Assembly (NCBI GenBank): GCA_000438195.1
Contig: FR903066.1
Location: 1-41,472, forward strand
Direction of reading: 5' to 3'
DNA length: 41,472 nucleotides
DNA from: Mycoplasma sp. CAG:776
GTDB lineage: Bacteria; Bacillota_I; Bacilli_A; RF39; UBA660
The notes below the pieces were generated by a model. The model was not told the origin of the DNA and ran no database searches. It saw nothing but the letters and a program-made list of their open reading frames with translations. Positions 1 to 7,113 of this stretch are shown one piece after another. Position 1 is the stretch's first letter; the number at the start of each line of letters is the position of its first letter. The translations under genes were made by a program, and so were the position numbers.

Positions 1-11
1 TTTTCATTACC

Positions 12-29
12 TTCGACAAAACTTGTCAA
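12..29 (-). promoter_or_regulatory. Possible leftward -35 element with a Spo0A-box-like site
   Basis: On the minus strand a consensus TTGACA (24-29) is followed by TGTCGAA (12-18), which matches the 0A-box core. No good -10 is visible before the window ends. It could belong to a gene to the left. The stretch 30-135 shows no gene or other site that I can support. Confidence 0.2.
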
Positions 30-135
30 AAATTATTTTGCAATGCATAATGTATTATCTATCTTATATATAAAATATACAATAATATTTAGACATAGTC
101 AATAATTTTGTGAATATTACAAGCTAAAAATTACA

Positions 136-165
136 ATAAAAAAACACGCACTCACTCGTACATGT
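136..165 (-). terminator. Terminator of parE
   Basis: On the minus strand, 144-165 fold into an 8-bp stem (two G-U pairs) with a GAGTGA loop, followed by a run of seven U (137-143). It lies about 10 nt after the parE stop codon, so parE ends its transcript here rather than running into a neighbouring parC. Confidence 0.65.
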
Positions 166-174
166 ATTTTTATT

Positions 175-2085
175 TTAAGCTACTCTAAAATCATCTTCCA
201 TCGTAAAAATTATATTTTCTTCAATCCATTCTTTTCTTGGCTCTACTTTATCTCCCATTAAAACATTGACCCTTTTTTCTGCTAACGCAGCATCATAAAT
301 ATTAACCCGAATTAGACTTCTAGTTTCTGGATTCATAGTAGTATCCCATAATTCTTCGGCATTCATTTCACCTAAACCTTTATTTCTTGAAATATCTGGT
401 TTCCCTGAATTTTCTGCTACAATCCGAAATCTTTCTTCATCTGAGTAGGCATAAAAATGTTTTTTACCATAATCAAGTTTATATAAAGGCGGTTTAGCAA
501 TATAAAGTTTTCCTGCTTCAATTAAAGGTCTCATAAAACGATAAAAGAACGTAAGAAGAAGAATTTGAATATGAGATCCATCTACATCAGCATCAGTCAT
601 AATAATGACTTTATCATAGTTAGAATCATTCACATCAAAATCTCCCCCTAAACCAGCCCCAATAGTATGAATAATCGTATTAATTTCTTCATTTTTAAGC
701 ATTTCTGTAATATTAGCTTTCTCTGCATTAATAACTTTACCACGTAACGGAAGAATTGCTTGAAATTTTCGATCTCTCCCACCTTTAGCAGAACCACCAG
801 CTGAATCTCCTTCTACCAAAAATAGCTCATTAATTTTAGGATTTCTACTAGTTGCAGGAGCAAGTTTTCCAGATAAATTCTTTTCTACTTTTTGCTTTCC
901 TTTGCCATTTCTTGCTTCTTCTCTAGCTTTTCGAGCTGCTTCTCTAGCCAGTTTACTTTTACTAGCTTTATCTACAATATTTAAAGCTACTTCTTTATTT
1001 TCTTCTAAAAAGAATTTTAAATTTTCATAAGTAACTGCTTCTGTAATACTTCTTGCTTCCGGAGTACCAAGCTTTCCCTTAGTTTGTCCTTCAAATTGTA
1101 ATAAATTCTCTGGAATACGTAAATTAATAACAGCACTAATTCCTTCTCTAACATCACTACCATCAAAAGTAGCATCTTTTCCTTTAATTAAATTATTAGA
1201 TTTTACATAATCATTAAAAGCTTTTGTAATACCTGTTTTAAATCCAACTTCATGAGTACCACCATCTACTGTTTTAACATTGTTAACAAAAGAAATAATA
1301 TTTTCATTATAAGTATCTGTATATTGTAATGCTACATCTACTTCAATTCCACTCTTTGTTCCACTAAAATTAACCACATTATTTAAAGTAGTCTTTCCTT
1401 CATTCATAAAAAGCACAAAATCAACTAAACCATTTTCATAATGAAATTTCGTTTCTTTTTTACTTTCTTCATCTATAACTTCAATTGTTACATTAGGAAT
1501 TAAAAAAGCACTTTCTTGCATTCTTTCCACTATTGTTGTATAAGAAAAAGCACAATTTTTAAATATTTCATAATCTGGCATAAAAGTTACAATTGTACCA
1601 GTTTTATTCGTTGTTCCAATTGTTTTTAAAGGACTATCTACAGTTCCTCCATCTTTAAAACGAATATTAGAAATTACTCCTTCGCGATATATAATAACAT
1701 CCATCCACTTAGACAAAGCATTTACAACACTTCCACCTACACCATGTAATCCACCACTAACTTTATAATTTCCTTCTTCAAACTTTCCGCCAGCATGCAA
1801 AATAGTATAAATAACCTCAGGGGTAGATTTCCCTGATTCATGCATTCCAATAGGAACACCACGTCCATTATCTGCTATCGTAATACTTCCATCTTTATGT
1901 AAAACAATTTTAATATGATTTCCATAACCATTAATAATTTCATCAATCGAATTATCAACAATTTCCCACACTAAATGATGTAATCCTCTTTTATCTGTAC
2001 TACCAATATACATACCAGGACGTTTTCTAACCGCTTCTAATCCTTCTAATATTTTAATAGATGATGCATCATATTTCTTTGCCAT
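175..2085 (-). CDS. parE: DNA topoisomerase IV subunit B (ParE)
   Basis: This is the ATPase subunit of a type IIA topoisomerase that with ParC decatenates daughter chromosomes. The GHKL ATPase fold is at the N-terminus (E41, N45, D72 and the DNGRGVP loop). The TOPRIM domain has EGDSAGGSA from E425 and DADVDGSH from D498, supplying the catalytic Glu and the metal-binding Asp residues. The phrases RKFQAILPLRGKVIN and KNEEINTIIHTIGAG resemble ParE more than GyrB, which usually has RHFQAILPLRGKILN. The 636-residue length is normal. The start ATG has AGGGTGA upstream. The usual partner parC is not visible; the gene ends in its own terminator. GyrB is the alternative but less likely. Confidence 0.9.
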   Translation of the reverse strand: MAKKYDASSIKILEGLEAVRKRPGMYIGSTDKRGLHHLVWEIVDNSIDEIINGYGNHIKIVLHKDGSITIADNGRGVPIGMHESGKSTPEVIYTILHAGGKFEEGNYKVSGGLHGVGGSVVNALSKWMDVIIYREGVISNIRFKDGGTVDSPLKTIGTTNKTGTIVTFMPDYEIFKNCAFSYTTIVERMQESAFLIPNVTIEVIDEESKKETKFHYENGLVDFVLFMNEGKTTLNNVVNFSGTKSGIEVDVALQYTDTYNENIISFVNNVKTVDGGTHEVGFKTGITKAFNDYVKSNNLIKGKDATFDGSDVREGISAVINLRIPENLLQFEGQTKGKLGTPEARSITEAVTYENLKFFLEENKEVALNIVDKASKSKLAREAARKAREEARNGKGKQKVEKNLSGKLAPATSRNPKINELFLVEGDSAGGSAKGGRDRKFQAILPLRGKVINAEKANITEMLKNEEINTIIHTIGAGLGGDFDVNDSNYDKVIIMTDADVDGSHIQILLLTFFYRFMRPLIEAGKLYIAKPPLYKLDYGKKHFYAYSDEERFRIVAENSGKPDISRNKGLGEMNAEELWDTTMNPETRSLIRVNIYDAALAEKRVNVLMGDKVEPRKEWIEENIIFTMEDDFRVA

Positions 2086-2105
2086 CTTAATTCACCCTAT
2101 CATTT

Positions 2106-2134
2106 ATTATAACAAACAAATAAAAAAATGTAAA
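2106..2134 (-). promoter_or_regulatory. Promoter of parE
   Basis: A minus-strand TTTACA (2129-2134), 17-nt spacer and TATAAT (2106-2111) lie upstream of the parE ribosome-binding site. This is a near-consensus vegetative (sigma-A type) promoter. Confidence 0.7.
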
Positions 2135-2167
2135 ACAACTTAACATTTAATTTACATCGTTTCTTAC

Positions 2168-2196
2168 TTGCAACATAGCTTATAATAATATATAAT
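2168..2196 (+). promoter_or_regulatory. Promoter of the thioredoxin-like gene
   Basis: TTGCAA (2168-2173), a 17-nt spacer and TATAAT (2191-2196) precede the ATG at 2216. The untranslated leader would be only about 13 nt and includes AGGTGA. A second TATAAT at 2181-2186 has no matching -35. Confidence 0.55.
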
Positions 2197-2215
2197 TAAA
2201 AATAGGTGATATTTA

Positions 2216-2821
2216 ATGAAAAAAGAAAACAAAACAATCCTAATTGGAGCCTCAATAACCCTATTCATATTAGTTTTAGCAATAGTCATATTCTATTTAG
2301 TATATAATCATACCCAAAAAGAAGAAAAAAATACTATCTTAAATCAAGATTACTCCTCTTCTAAAATAGATAATAATGAGGATGACAATACTACAAACAC
2401 TACTTCAAATAACAATGAAAATAATATAAGTAATCCCGATAATAGTACTGAAAAACAAGTTACATTATATTTATTTCGAGGAGAAGGCTGTCATTTCTGT
2501 GAGAATGCTATCGAATTTCTAAAATCCATAGTAAACAATTATCCATATTTAGAAATTAAAGCTTTTGAAGTTTGGAACAACAAAGAAAATAAAGAATTAA
2601 TGGATTTAGTATCACAAAAATTAGATATTGAAATTAAGTCTTCTGTTCCCTTAATAATAATTGGTGAAGATTATGCCAAAAGAGGTTTTGCAGATGGTAT
2701 GATCGATGGAATAAAAAAAGAAATAGAAGTTTCTTATAATAACTCTAAATATCAAGATATAATAAAACAAGTATTAAATGAAAACCCAGAATTATATGTA
2801 ATAGAAGAAATAATAAAATAA
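2216..2821 (+). CDS. Membrane-anchored thioredoxin-like protein
   Basis: The 201-residue protein has an N-terminal transmembrane helix (residues about 8-30), an Asn/Asp/Thr-rich low-complexity linker (about 40-80), and a C-terminal domain with a thioredoxin/glutaredoxin-type active site GCHFC (C92, C95). SVPLIIIGEDYAKRGF fits the cis-Pro strand of the fold (Pro after Val-Ser). The arrangement places a dithiol-disulfide domain outside the membrane, so a role in extracytoplasmic thiol redox or disulfide formation is inferred. The substrate is unknown. The gene stands alone between parE (divergent) and dnaI (convergent), and the start is supported by GGTGAT upstream. Confidence 0.75.
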   Translation: MKKENKTILIGASITLFILVLAIVIFYLVYNHTQKEEKNTILNQDYSSSKIDNNEDDNTTNTTSNNNENNISNPDNSTEKQVTLYLFRGEGCHFCENAIEFLKSIVNNYPYLEIKAFEVWNNKENKELMDLVSQKLDIEIKSSVPLIIIGEDYAKRGFADGMIDGIKKEIEVSYNNSKYQDIIKQVLNENPELYVIEEIIK

Positions 2822-2855
2822 AAATGGTTATCACCTTTATGAAACCATTTTTTTA
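2821..2855. terminator. Bidirectional terminator between the thioredoxin-like gene and dnaI
   Basis: AAAATGGTT (2821-2829) pairs with AACCATTTT (2843-2851) around a 13-nt loop. A T-run follows on the plus strand and an A-rich stretch precedes it, so it can serve both convergent genes. It overlaps the stop codon of dnaI. Confidence 0.65.
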
Positions 2856-3746
2856 ATTTCTTTTATTATCCGTAATAATCTCCATATCTAATGTTAACTG
2901 TTTAATTCTCTCTATAATTCTTCTTGCCTTTACTTTATCTAAACTACTTTTAGCTAAAGATAAATGATATTCTAATTCTAAAATAGTAAGATTTGAAGTA
3001 AAAAAAGTTGTCATATGATTATTCATTCTATTTTGTAAAATAGTTCCCAATACTTCATCTCTTCCCCATTCACTTACTTGTTCTGCTCCAATATCATCTA
3101 AAAGTAAAATAGGAACAGTAGAATATCTTTCTATCTTACTATTATAAGTATCCCAATCTTCTTTTAAATCTTTTAATACATCAGGAAAATATAATGCTAT
3201 AAAATCAACTTTTTTATTAATATTTAATTCATTTAATAAAGCATAAATTAAAAAACTTTTCCCACTTCCAAAAGAGCCATGTAAATAAAGACCTTTCATA
3301 TCTTTATAGCAATCAAATTCATCATAAAATTTCTTAATCCACTTAATTACTTCTACACGATTTTTATCTTTTACATCAATTTTATCAAAACGAGCCTGAA
3401 AAAGTTCTTTACTAGCTGTATTTTTAAGCTCTAATAAACGATCATTTTCTTTTTTAAATTTACAAGGAACATAAACTAAATCAAGAATATTACCAGTTTT
3501 CTTAGGATATAAATAATGCCCCATTACTTTATTTTTACATTCATATAATCCTTTACAATGACTACAATTTTTTATTTCACATACGCTATCTTCTAAATTA
3601 GAATTATATAAGGCACCCATATCCTCAGTTAACTTAAATTTCTTAACTAATTCTAAAAAAGTAGGATCTTTCATATTATCACGATAATTTTTTAATAATT
3701 CTCTTCGTAAATCTTGAACTTGAGCTTTATTTTTCAAACTTTCCAT
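2853..3746 (-). CDS. dnaI: Primosomal protein DnaI (helicase loader ATPase)
   Basis: This AAA+ ATPase loads the replicative helicase DnaC/DnaB at origins and restart sites. Walker A is GSFGSGKS (157-164), Walker B is LLLDDIG (214-220), and a sensor-like TSN follows near 252. The N-terminal domain has Cys residues C56, C61, C64, C70 and C95, matching the zinc-binding helicase-interaction domain of DnaI. The length (297) is usual. It sits 8 nt after dnaB in the same operon, the order found in Bacillus. The ATG is preceded by AGGTGAT. Confidence 0.9.
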   Translation of the reverse strand: MESLKNKAQVQDLRRELLKNYRDNMKDPTFLELVKKFKLTEDMGALYNSNLEDSVCEIKNCSHCKGLYECKNKVMGHYLYPKKTGNILDLVYVPCKFKKENDRLLELKNTASKELFQARFDKIDVKDKNRVEVIKWIKKFYDEFDCYKDMKGLYLHGSFGSGKSFLIYALLNELNINKKVDFIALYFPDVLKDLKEDWDTYNSKIERYSTVPILLLDDIGAEQVSEWGRDEVLGTILQNRMNNHMTTFFTSNLTILELEYHLSLAKSSLDKVKARRIIERIKQLTLDMEIITDNKRN

Positions 3747-3754
3747 ACTATCAC

Positions 3755-5026
3755 CTAAATCTTTAACAATTCTTCTAATTCTTTTGCTTCTTCATCGCTA
3801 ACTTCTGCTTTTTCTAATGTTTTATCAAACCAAACAGGAACAGGAGCTTCCTTTAAATTTCTAACAACCTTTTTATCACTACTCTTCTGCATTTTTTTAT
3901 GCTCTTTCTCAGCCAAATCCATTGCCTCTCTAGCCGTTTTTACCCCCGATCTTTTCCATTGTCCCGCAATTGTTTCTACATAACTTGCACTAAGCTTATT
4001 ATTATTCTTTTTTAATACATAGTCAAGTAAAACATTAACAACTGCTGGATTAAGCTCTAAATCTATCATAAGCATTTCAAGTAACTTTAAATCTCTTGAA
4101 GTTGGATTCGCCCCATGATATTTACTCTTTAAAAAATCATATGGACTTGTATTTTCAAATACCCCTATAATTCGCCCTTTCCGAGAAGTATCACCCATAG
4201 GAGTTTTTAAATATTCTGGTTGCGTTCGATAAATTAAAGTAGGTAAATTTCCATGATTAAATTGATAATACTTGCGAGCATTTTTTCTTAATGTATCTTT
4301 TTCAATACTACCCCTTTCATTTAAACTAGCCCGAATAAGTTCCATCATTTTTAAAGTATCTAAATCATAAATAAAGCTTAAATTAATAATTAATTCCTTC
4401 ATTTTTTTATTAATGGCTTTTTCATTTAATATTCCTTTTGGAATACTACTAATGATTAAATCAAAATCAATATCACTTTCAATATTTAAAGGTAATACTT
4501 CTCTACTTCTAGCTTCTACTATAGGCATACTAGTAGATTCAAAAGTTTCATTCAAAGTCTTTGTAATTTCTACATAATCCTTTAAATCAACATTTACTTT
4601 CCGATACATTTTTTTTAAATAATTATATTCTTCTTCTCCCACATTATTATATAAAACAATATTTAAAATCGGATTATTAAAAAATTCAGAAGCTGCAAGT
4701 GGCGAATAAAGTTCATAAACATATGAATTAATATCTCCTTCTTTAAAATAAGTTTTCATAAGTCCTACAGCTTCCAAAGCTTCTCTTGCTTGTTTAATTC
4801 CTTCTAAACTACACTTTAAAATACTCATCAAATGATGATGCGTAAAATCCCTACTCATAAGCTCTAAAGTATCTAAATCACTCCACAAAGTAAGATATAA
4901 ACTAACTGCCCCAAAACCAATAATTGGCTCATACAAATTAATTAAATTTTTCTTGTCAATCTCTGTTAAAATTGTCTTATTTACTACCACATATTGATCA
5001 GCAGGTAAAAGTGTAATTAATTTCAT
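3755..5026 (-). CDS. dnaB: Replication initiation and membrane attachment protein DnaB (DnaD/DnaB family)
   Basis: This is the Firmicute DnaB, a co-loader that recruits the DnaI-helicase complex at the origin; it is not the hexameric helicase. The N-terminal ~120 residues read as a winged-helix region (PADQYVVVNKTIL..., ALEAVGLMKTYF). The C-terminal region around residues 300-360, with LLEMLMIDLELNPAVVNVLLDYVL, is typical of the DnaB_2/DnaD-like C-terminal domain. The gene precedes dnaI by 8 nt and has its own promoter after metK. GGGGATGGG before the ATG is the likely ribosome-binding site. Confidence 0.88.
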   Translation of the reverse strand: MKLITLLPADQYVVVNKTILTEIDKKNLINLYEPIIGFGAVSLYLTLWSDLDTLELMSRDFTHHHLMSILKCSLEGIKQAREALEAVGLMKTYFKEGDINSYVYELYSPLAASEFFNNPILNIVLYNNVGEEEYNYLKKMYRKVNVDLKDYVEITKTLNETFESTSMPIVEARSREVLPLNIESDIDFDLIISSIPKGILNEKAINKKMKELIINLSFIYDLDTLKMMELIRASLNERGSIEKDTLRKNARKYYQFNHGNLPTLIYRTQPEYLKTPMGDTSRKGRIIGVFENTSPYDFLKSKYHGANPTSRDLKLLEMLMIDLELNPAVVNVLLDYVLKKNNNKLSASYVETIAGQWKRSGVKTAREAMDLAEKEHKKMQKSSDKKVVRNLKEAPVPVWFDKTLEKAEVSDEEAKELEELLKI

Positions 5027-5054
5027 AATCCCATCCCCAGAATAAGCTATAAAA

Positions 5055-5083
5055 ATTATAACATATAAATACAGGATTGATAA
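5055..5083 (-). promoter_or_regulatory. Promoter of dnaB-dnaI
   Basis: Minus-strand TTATCA (5078-5083), 17-nt spacer and TATAAT (5055-5060) lie between the metK stop codon and dnaB. The -35 abuts the metK stop. Confidence 0.55.
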
Positions 5084-6181
5084 CTAATTTTTTAACTTTT
5101 CCCAAGGTAAATTTTCTTTACCAAAATGAGAATACATAGTCGTTGTAATATAATCTACATGTTTTAAATCTAACTCTTGAATAATATTTGAAACCCGAAA
5201 ATTAAAATTCTCATTTACATATTTATAAATTATTTCCATATCTACTAGATTAGTTTCAAATGTTTCAATATCAAGCTGTAAAGGCATATCAATACCAATC
5301 GCATAACTAACACCAATCAAAACTTCTTTAGCCATTTTTTGATAAACAATATTTTTAGCAACATATCTAGCATAATAAGCAGCACTTCGATCTACTTTCG
5401 TATAATCCTTACCACTAAATGCACCACCACCATGACGAGCTAATCCGCCATAAGTATCCACCATAATTTTTCGACCAGTAACTCCCGTATCACCACATGG
5501 ACCACAAATAACAAAATTCCCTGTTGGATTAATAAGAATTTGCGTTTCATCATCAATTAACTCTAGTGGAACAATTTTTCTTATAACCTCTCTTTTTATT
5601 TCCTCTTGAAGTAAAGATAAATCTTTATTTTCTTCATGAGAAACAGAAATAACAATAGCTTTTACTCGAACACCATCATCATATTCCAAGGTAATTTGAC
5701 TTTTTCCATCTGGTCTCAAACCACGAACAATATTATTTTCCCTTACAAAGTCCAGTCTTGATGCTAAACAATTAGCTAAATTACAAGCAAGAGGCATATA
5801 ATTATCTGTCTCATCAGTTGCATATCCATACATAATTCCTTGATCTCCAGCTCCATTTTTATCCACACCTAAAGCAATATCTTTTGACTGTTCATGAATC
5901 ATGATTTGAATAGGAACATTATGTCCATTAAACCCTAATGAATCCCGATCATACCCAATATCTACAATTGTTTTTCGCACAATACTTTCGATATCAACCA
6001 GAGCTATGCTCGTAATCTCTCCCATAACCAAAACCAAATTCTTATTAATACAAACTTCACAAGCTACTCTTGCCTGAGCATCTTGTTTTAAATAAGCATC
6101 TAAAATAGAATCAGCAATTTGATCACATACTTTATCTGGATGTCCTTTAGTTACAGATTCTACTGTTATTATTTTTTTCAT
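5084..6181 (-). CDS. metK: S-adenosylmethionine synthetase
   Basis: This cytosolic enzyme makes S-adenosylmethionine from methionine and ATP. The signature segments are present: GHPDK (13-17), GAGDQGIMYGYA and GGGAFSGKD (P-loop-like). At 365 residues it is somewhat shorter than the 390-400 common in Bacilli, mostly at the C-terminus and in loops, but all catalytic motifs are retained. It is a single-gene unit controlled by a SAM-I riboswitch in its leader, so the product represses its own synthesis. A strong AGGAGG ribosome-binding site (6187-6192) supports the start. Confidence 0.95.
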   Translation of the reverse strand: MKKIITVESVTKGHPDKVCDQIADSILDAYLKQDAQARVACEVCINKNLVLVMGEITSIALVDIESIVRKTIVDIGYDRDSLGFNGHNVPIQIMIHEQSKDIALGVDKNGAGDQGIMYGYATDETDNYMPLACNLANCLASRLDFVRENNIVRGLRPDGKSQITLEYDDGVRVKAIVISVSHEENKDLSLLQEEIKREVIRKIVPLELIDDETQILINPTGNFVICGPCGDTGVTGRKIMVDTYGGLARHGGGAFSGKDYTKVDRSAAYYARYVAKNIVYQKMAKEVLIGVSYAIGIDMPLQLDIETFETNLVDMEIIYKYVNENFNFRVSNIIQELDLKHVDYITTTMYSHFGKENLPWEKLKN

Positions 6182-6200
6182 AAATTCCTCCTTTTTACCT

Positions 6201-6234
6201 TAAAAAGAAAAACACTTAAGAATTCTTAAGTGTT
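6201..6234 (-). terminator. Riboswitch-controlled terminator of metK
   Basis: A perfect inverted repeat, AACACTTAAG / CTTAAGTGTT (6211-6234) with an AATT loop, is followed on the minus strand by a U-rich run. It lies directly after the SAM-I aptamer and is the expression platform. Confidence 0.85.
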
Positions 6235-6239
6235 CGAAT

Positions 6240-6332
6240 CCTTATTTTTCGGTTAAACCGTAGGATTTAGCACCTAACTAAATAGGTTGCTGGACTTCTT
6301 CGGGCCTATTCCCTCTGTCTCTCTTAATAAGG
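6240..6332 (-). ncRNA. SAM-I (S-box) riboswitch aptamer
   Basis: Read on the minus strand, the element starts CTTATTAAGAGAGACAGAGG, contains GGCCC and CAGCAACC, then AGGTGCTAAATCC, and closes with AATAAGG pairing back to the 5' CCTTATT. These are the conserved S-box blocks. SAM binding is expected to favour the downstream terminator and switch metK off. Confidence 0.93.
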
Positions 6333-6352
6333 TTTAAATAAATAACAATTAT

Positions 6353-6381
6353 AATATATCATATTCATAAAATTCTGTAAA
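6353..6381 (-). promoter_or_regulatory. Promoter of metK
   Basis: Minus-strand TTTACA (6376-6381), 17-nt spacer and TATATT (6353-6358) lie about 20 nt upstream of the riboswitch. A TATAAT (6348-6353) overlaps but is spaced less well. Confidence 0.5.
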
Positions 6382-6742
6382 TAGCAAAAAAATAAAAATT
6401 CCCAACTCAGAGCTTAAACACTTTTATTTTTTTAATAACACTAATTCCTTATATTGCAACGGTTTAACCAATACTCAAAAATGCGTACATCGTGTTATGT
6501 CTTTTTATTTAATGTATTTTAGTATTATAAAAAAACTTATATTTAATAAAAGAATTATTAAAAAAACTTTTTTAAAGTATAAATTCATATAAGGTATGCA
6601 ATTTTTTATGCCATACAAAATAAGGATTTTCTTAAAAAAAGGATTTAAGTTGGAAATATAACATATTTGTATGTCTTTTATTGTATTGATTATTTTTAAA
6701 AATTCCTTATATATTCTCTCTCCTCTTAAAATTGGTAGCCCT
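6382..6742. other. Gene-poor AT-rich stretch
   Basis: About 360 nt without a convincing gene. An open frame of 93 codons on the minus strand (6505-6786) starts inside inverted repeats, has no ribosome-binding site, and its Ile/Lys/Asn/Leu-heavy composition is what random AT-rich DNA gives. I see no promoter with matched spacing. The plus-strand terminator at its right end hints at a rightward transcript from here. Confidence 0.4.
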
Positions 6743-6772
6743 AAATACCTTAAATAACTAAGGTATTTTTTT
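6743..6772 (+). terminator. Plus-strand terminator without an obvious gene
   Basis: AAATACCTTA (6743-6752) pairs with TAAGGTATTT (6759-6768) around a 6-nt loop and is followed by more T on the plus strand. On the minus strand it is followed by AGGG, so it works only rightward. No plus-strand gene upstream is evident. Confidence 0.55.
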
Positions 6773-6778
6773 GATATT

Positions 6779-6830
6779 TTCGACAAATCGTCGAATTTTG
6801 TCGAACGCTTTTTCTTGCTTTTTTAACCCC
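6779..6830 (+). other. TTCGACAAA inverted repeat with Spo0A-box-like cores
   Basis: TTCGACAAA (6779-6787) and TTTGTCGAA (6797-6805) form a 9-bp inverted repeat. Each half contains the 0A-box core TGTCGAA (one on each strand). On the plus strand the hairpin is followed by a T-rich tract, so it may be a second rightward terminator instead. Confidence 0.35.
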
Positions 6831-6849
6831 CAACATTCATAATAAATAC

Positions 6850-7077
6850 TCGAGCATTAGGCTGATGTCTACTAAACTAGACAAATTTCTATTGCCTTAC
6901 CTCCTTATAGGGTTTTGGCTGATAGAAAAGAGTAGAGATTAGTTAGTTGAAGAAAGCATTTTCTAAACTTATAAATTAGTTTCAACCAAAAAAGACATCA
7001 ACCATCATCATAATTTGCAACAACATGACGGTTAATGTCTACCAGAAAAAATAGGCATTTAGACCTAATGCTCTACT
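6850..7077 (-). ncRNA. Candidate structured non-coding RNA (unassigned family)
   Basis: A ~228-nt minus-strand transcript is predicted after glyS. Its ends close with a perfect 10-bp helix, GAGCATTAGG (7064-7073) with CCTAATGCTC (6852-6861). Inside are an 11-bp hairpin (6993-7003 with 7030-7040, one G-U), a 9-bp hairpin (6943-6951 with 6981-6989, one G-U), a 7-bp helix (6919-6925 with 7039-7045, one G-U, sharing two bases with the first hairpin) and a 5-bp hairpin (6867-6871 with 6878-6882). There is no open frame of note. A near-consensus promoter lies just upstream. Hallmarks of tmRNA, RNase P and SRP RNA are not seen, and the branched fold differs from the rod-like 6S RNA. The 3' end is not defined by a clear terminator. 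Confidence 0.6.
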
Positions 7078-7083
7078 AAAATA

Positions 7084-7112
7084 ATTATAATTTATTTTTT
7101 TAATAAATACAA
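7084..7112 (-). promoter_or_regulatory. Promoter of the candidate ncRNA
   Basis: Minus-strand TTGTAT (7107-7112), 17-nt spacer and consensus TATAAT (7084-7089) start 1 nt after the glyS stop codon. Transcription would begin near 7076-7077, right at the base of the closing helix. Confidence 0.6.
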
Positions 7113-7113
7113 G

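Noticed and set aside
6505..6786. 93-codon open frame on the minus strand
   Set aside because: No ribosome-binding site, starts within an inverted repeat, contains a plus-strand terminator, and its Ile/Lys/Asn/Leu composition is what AT-rich non-coding DNA gives.
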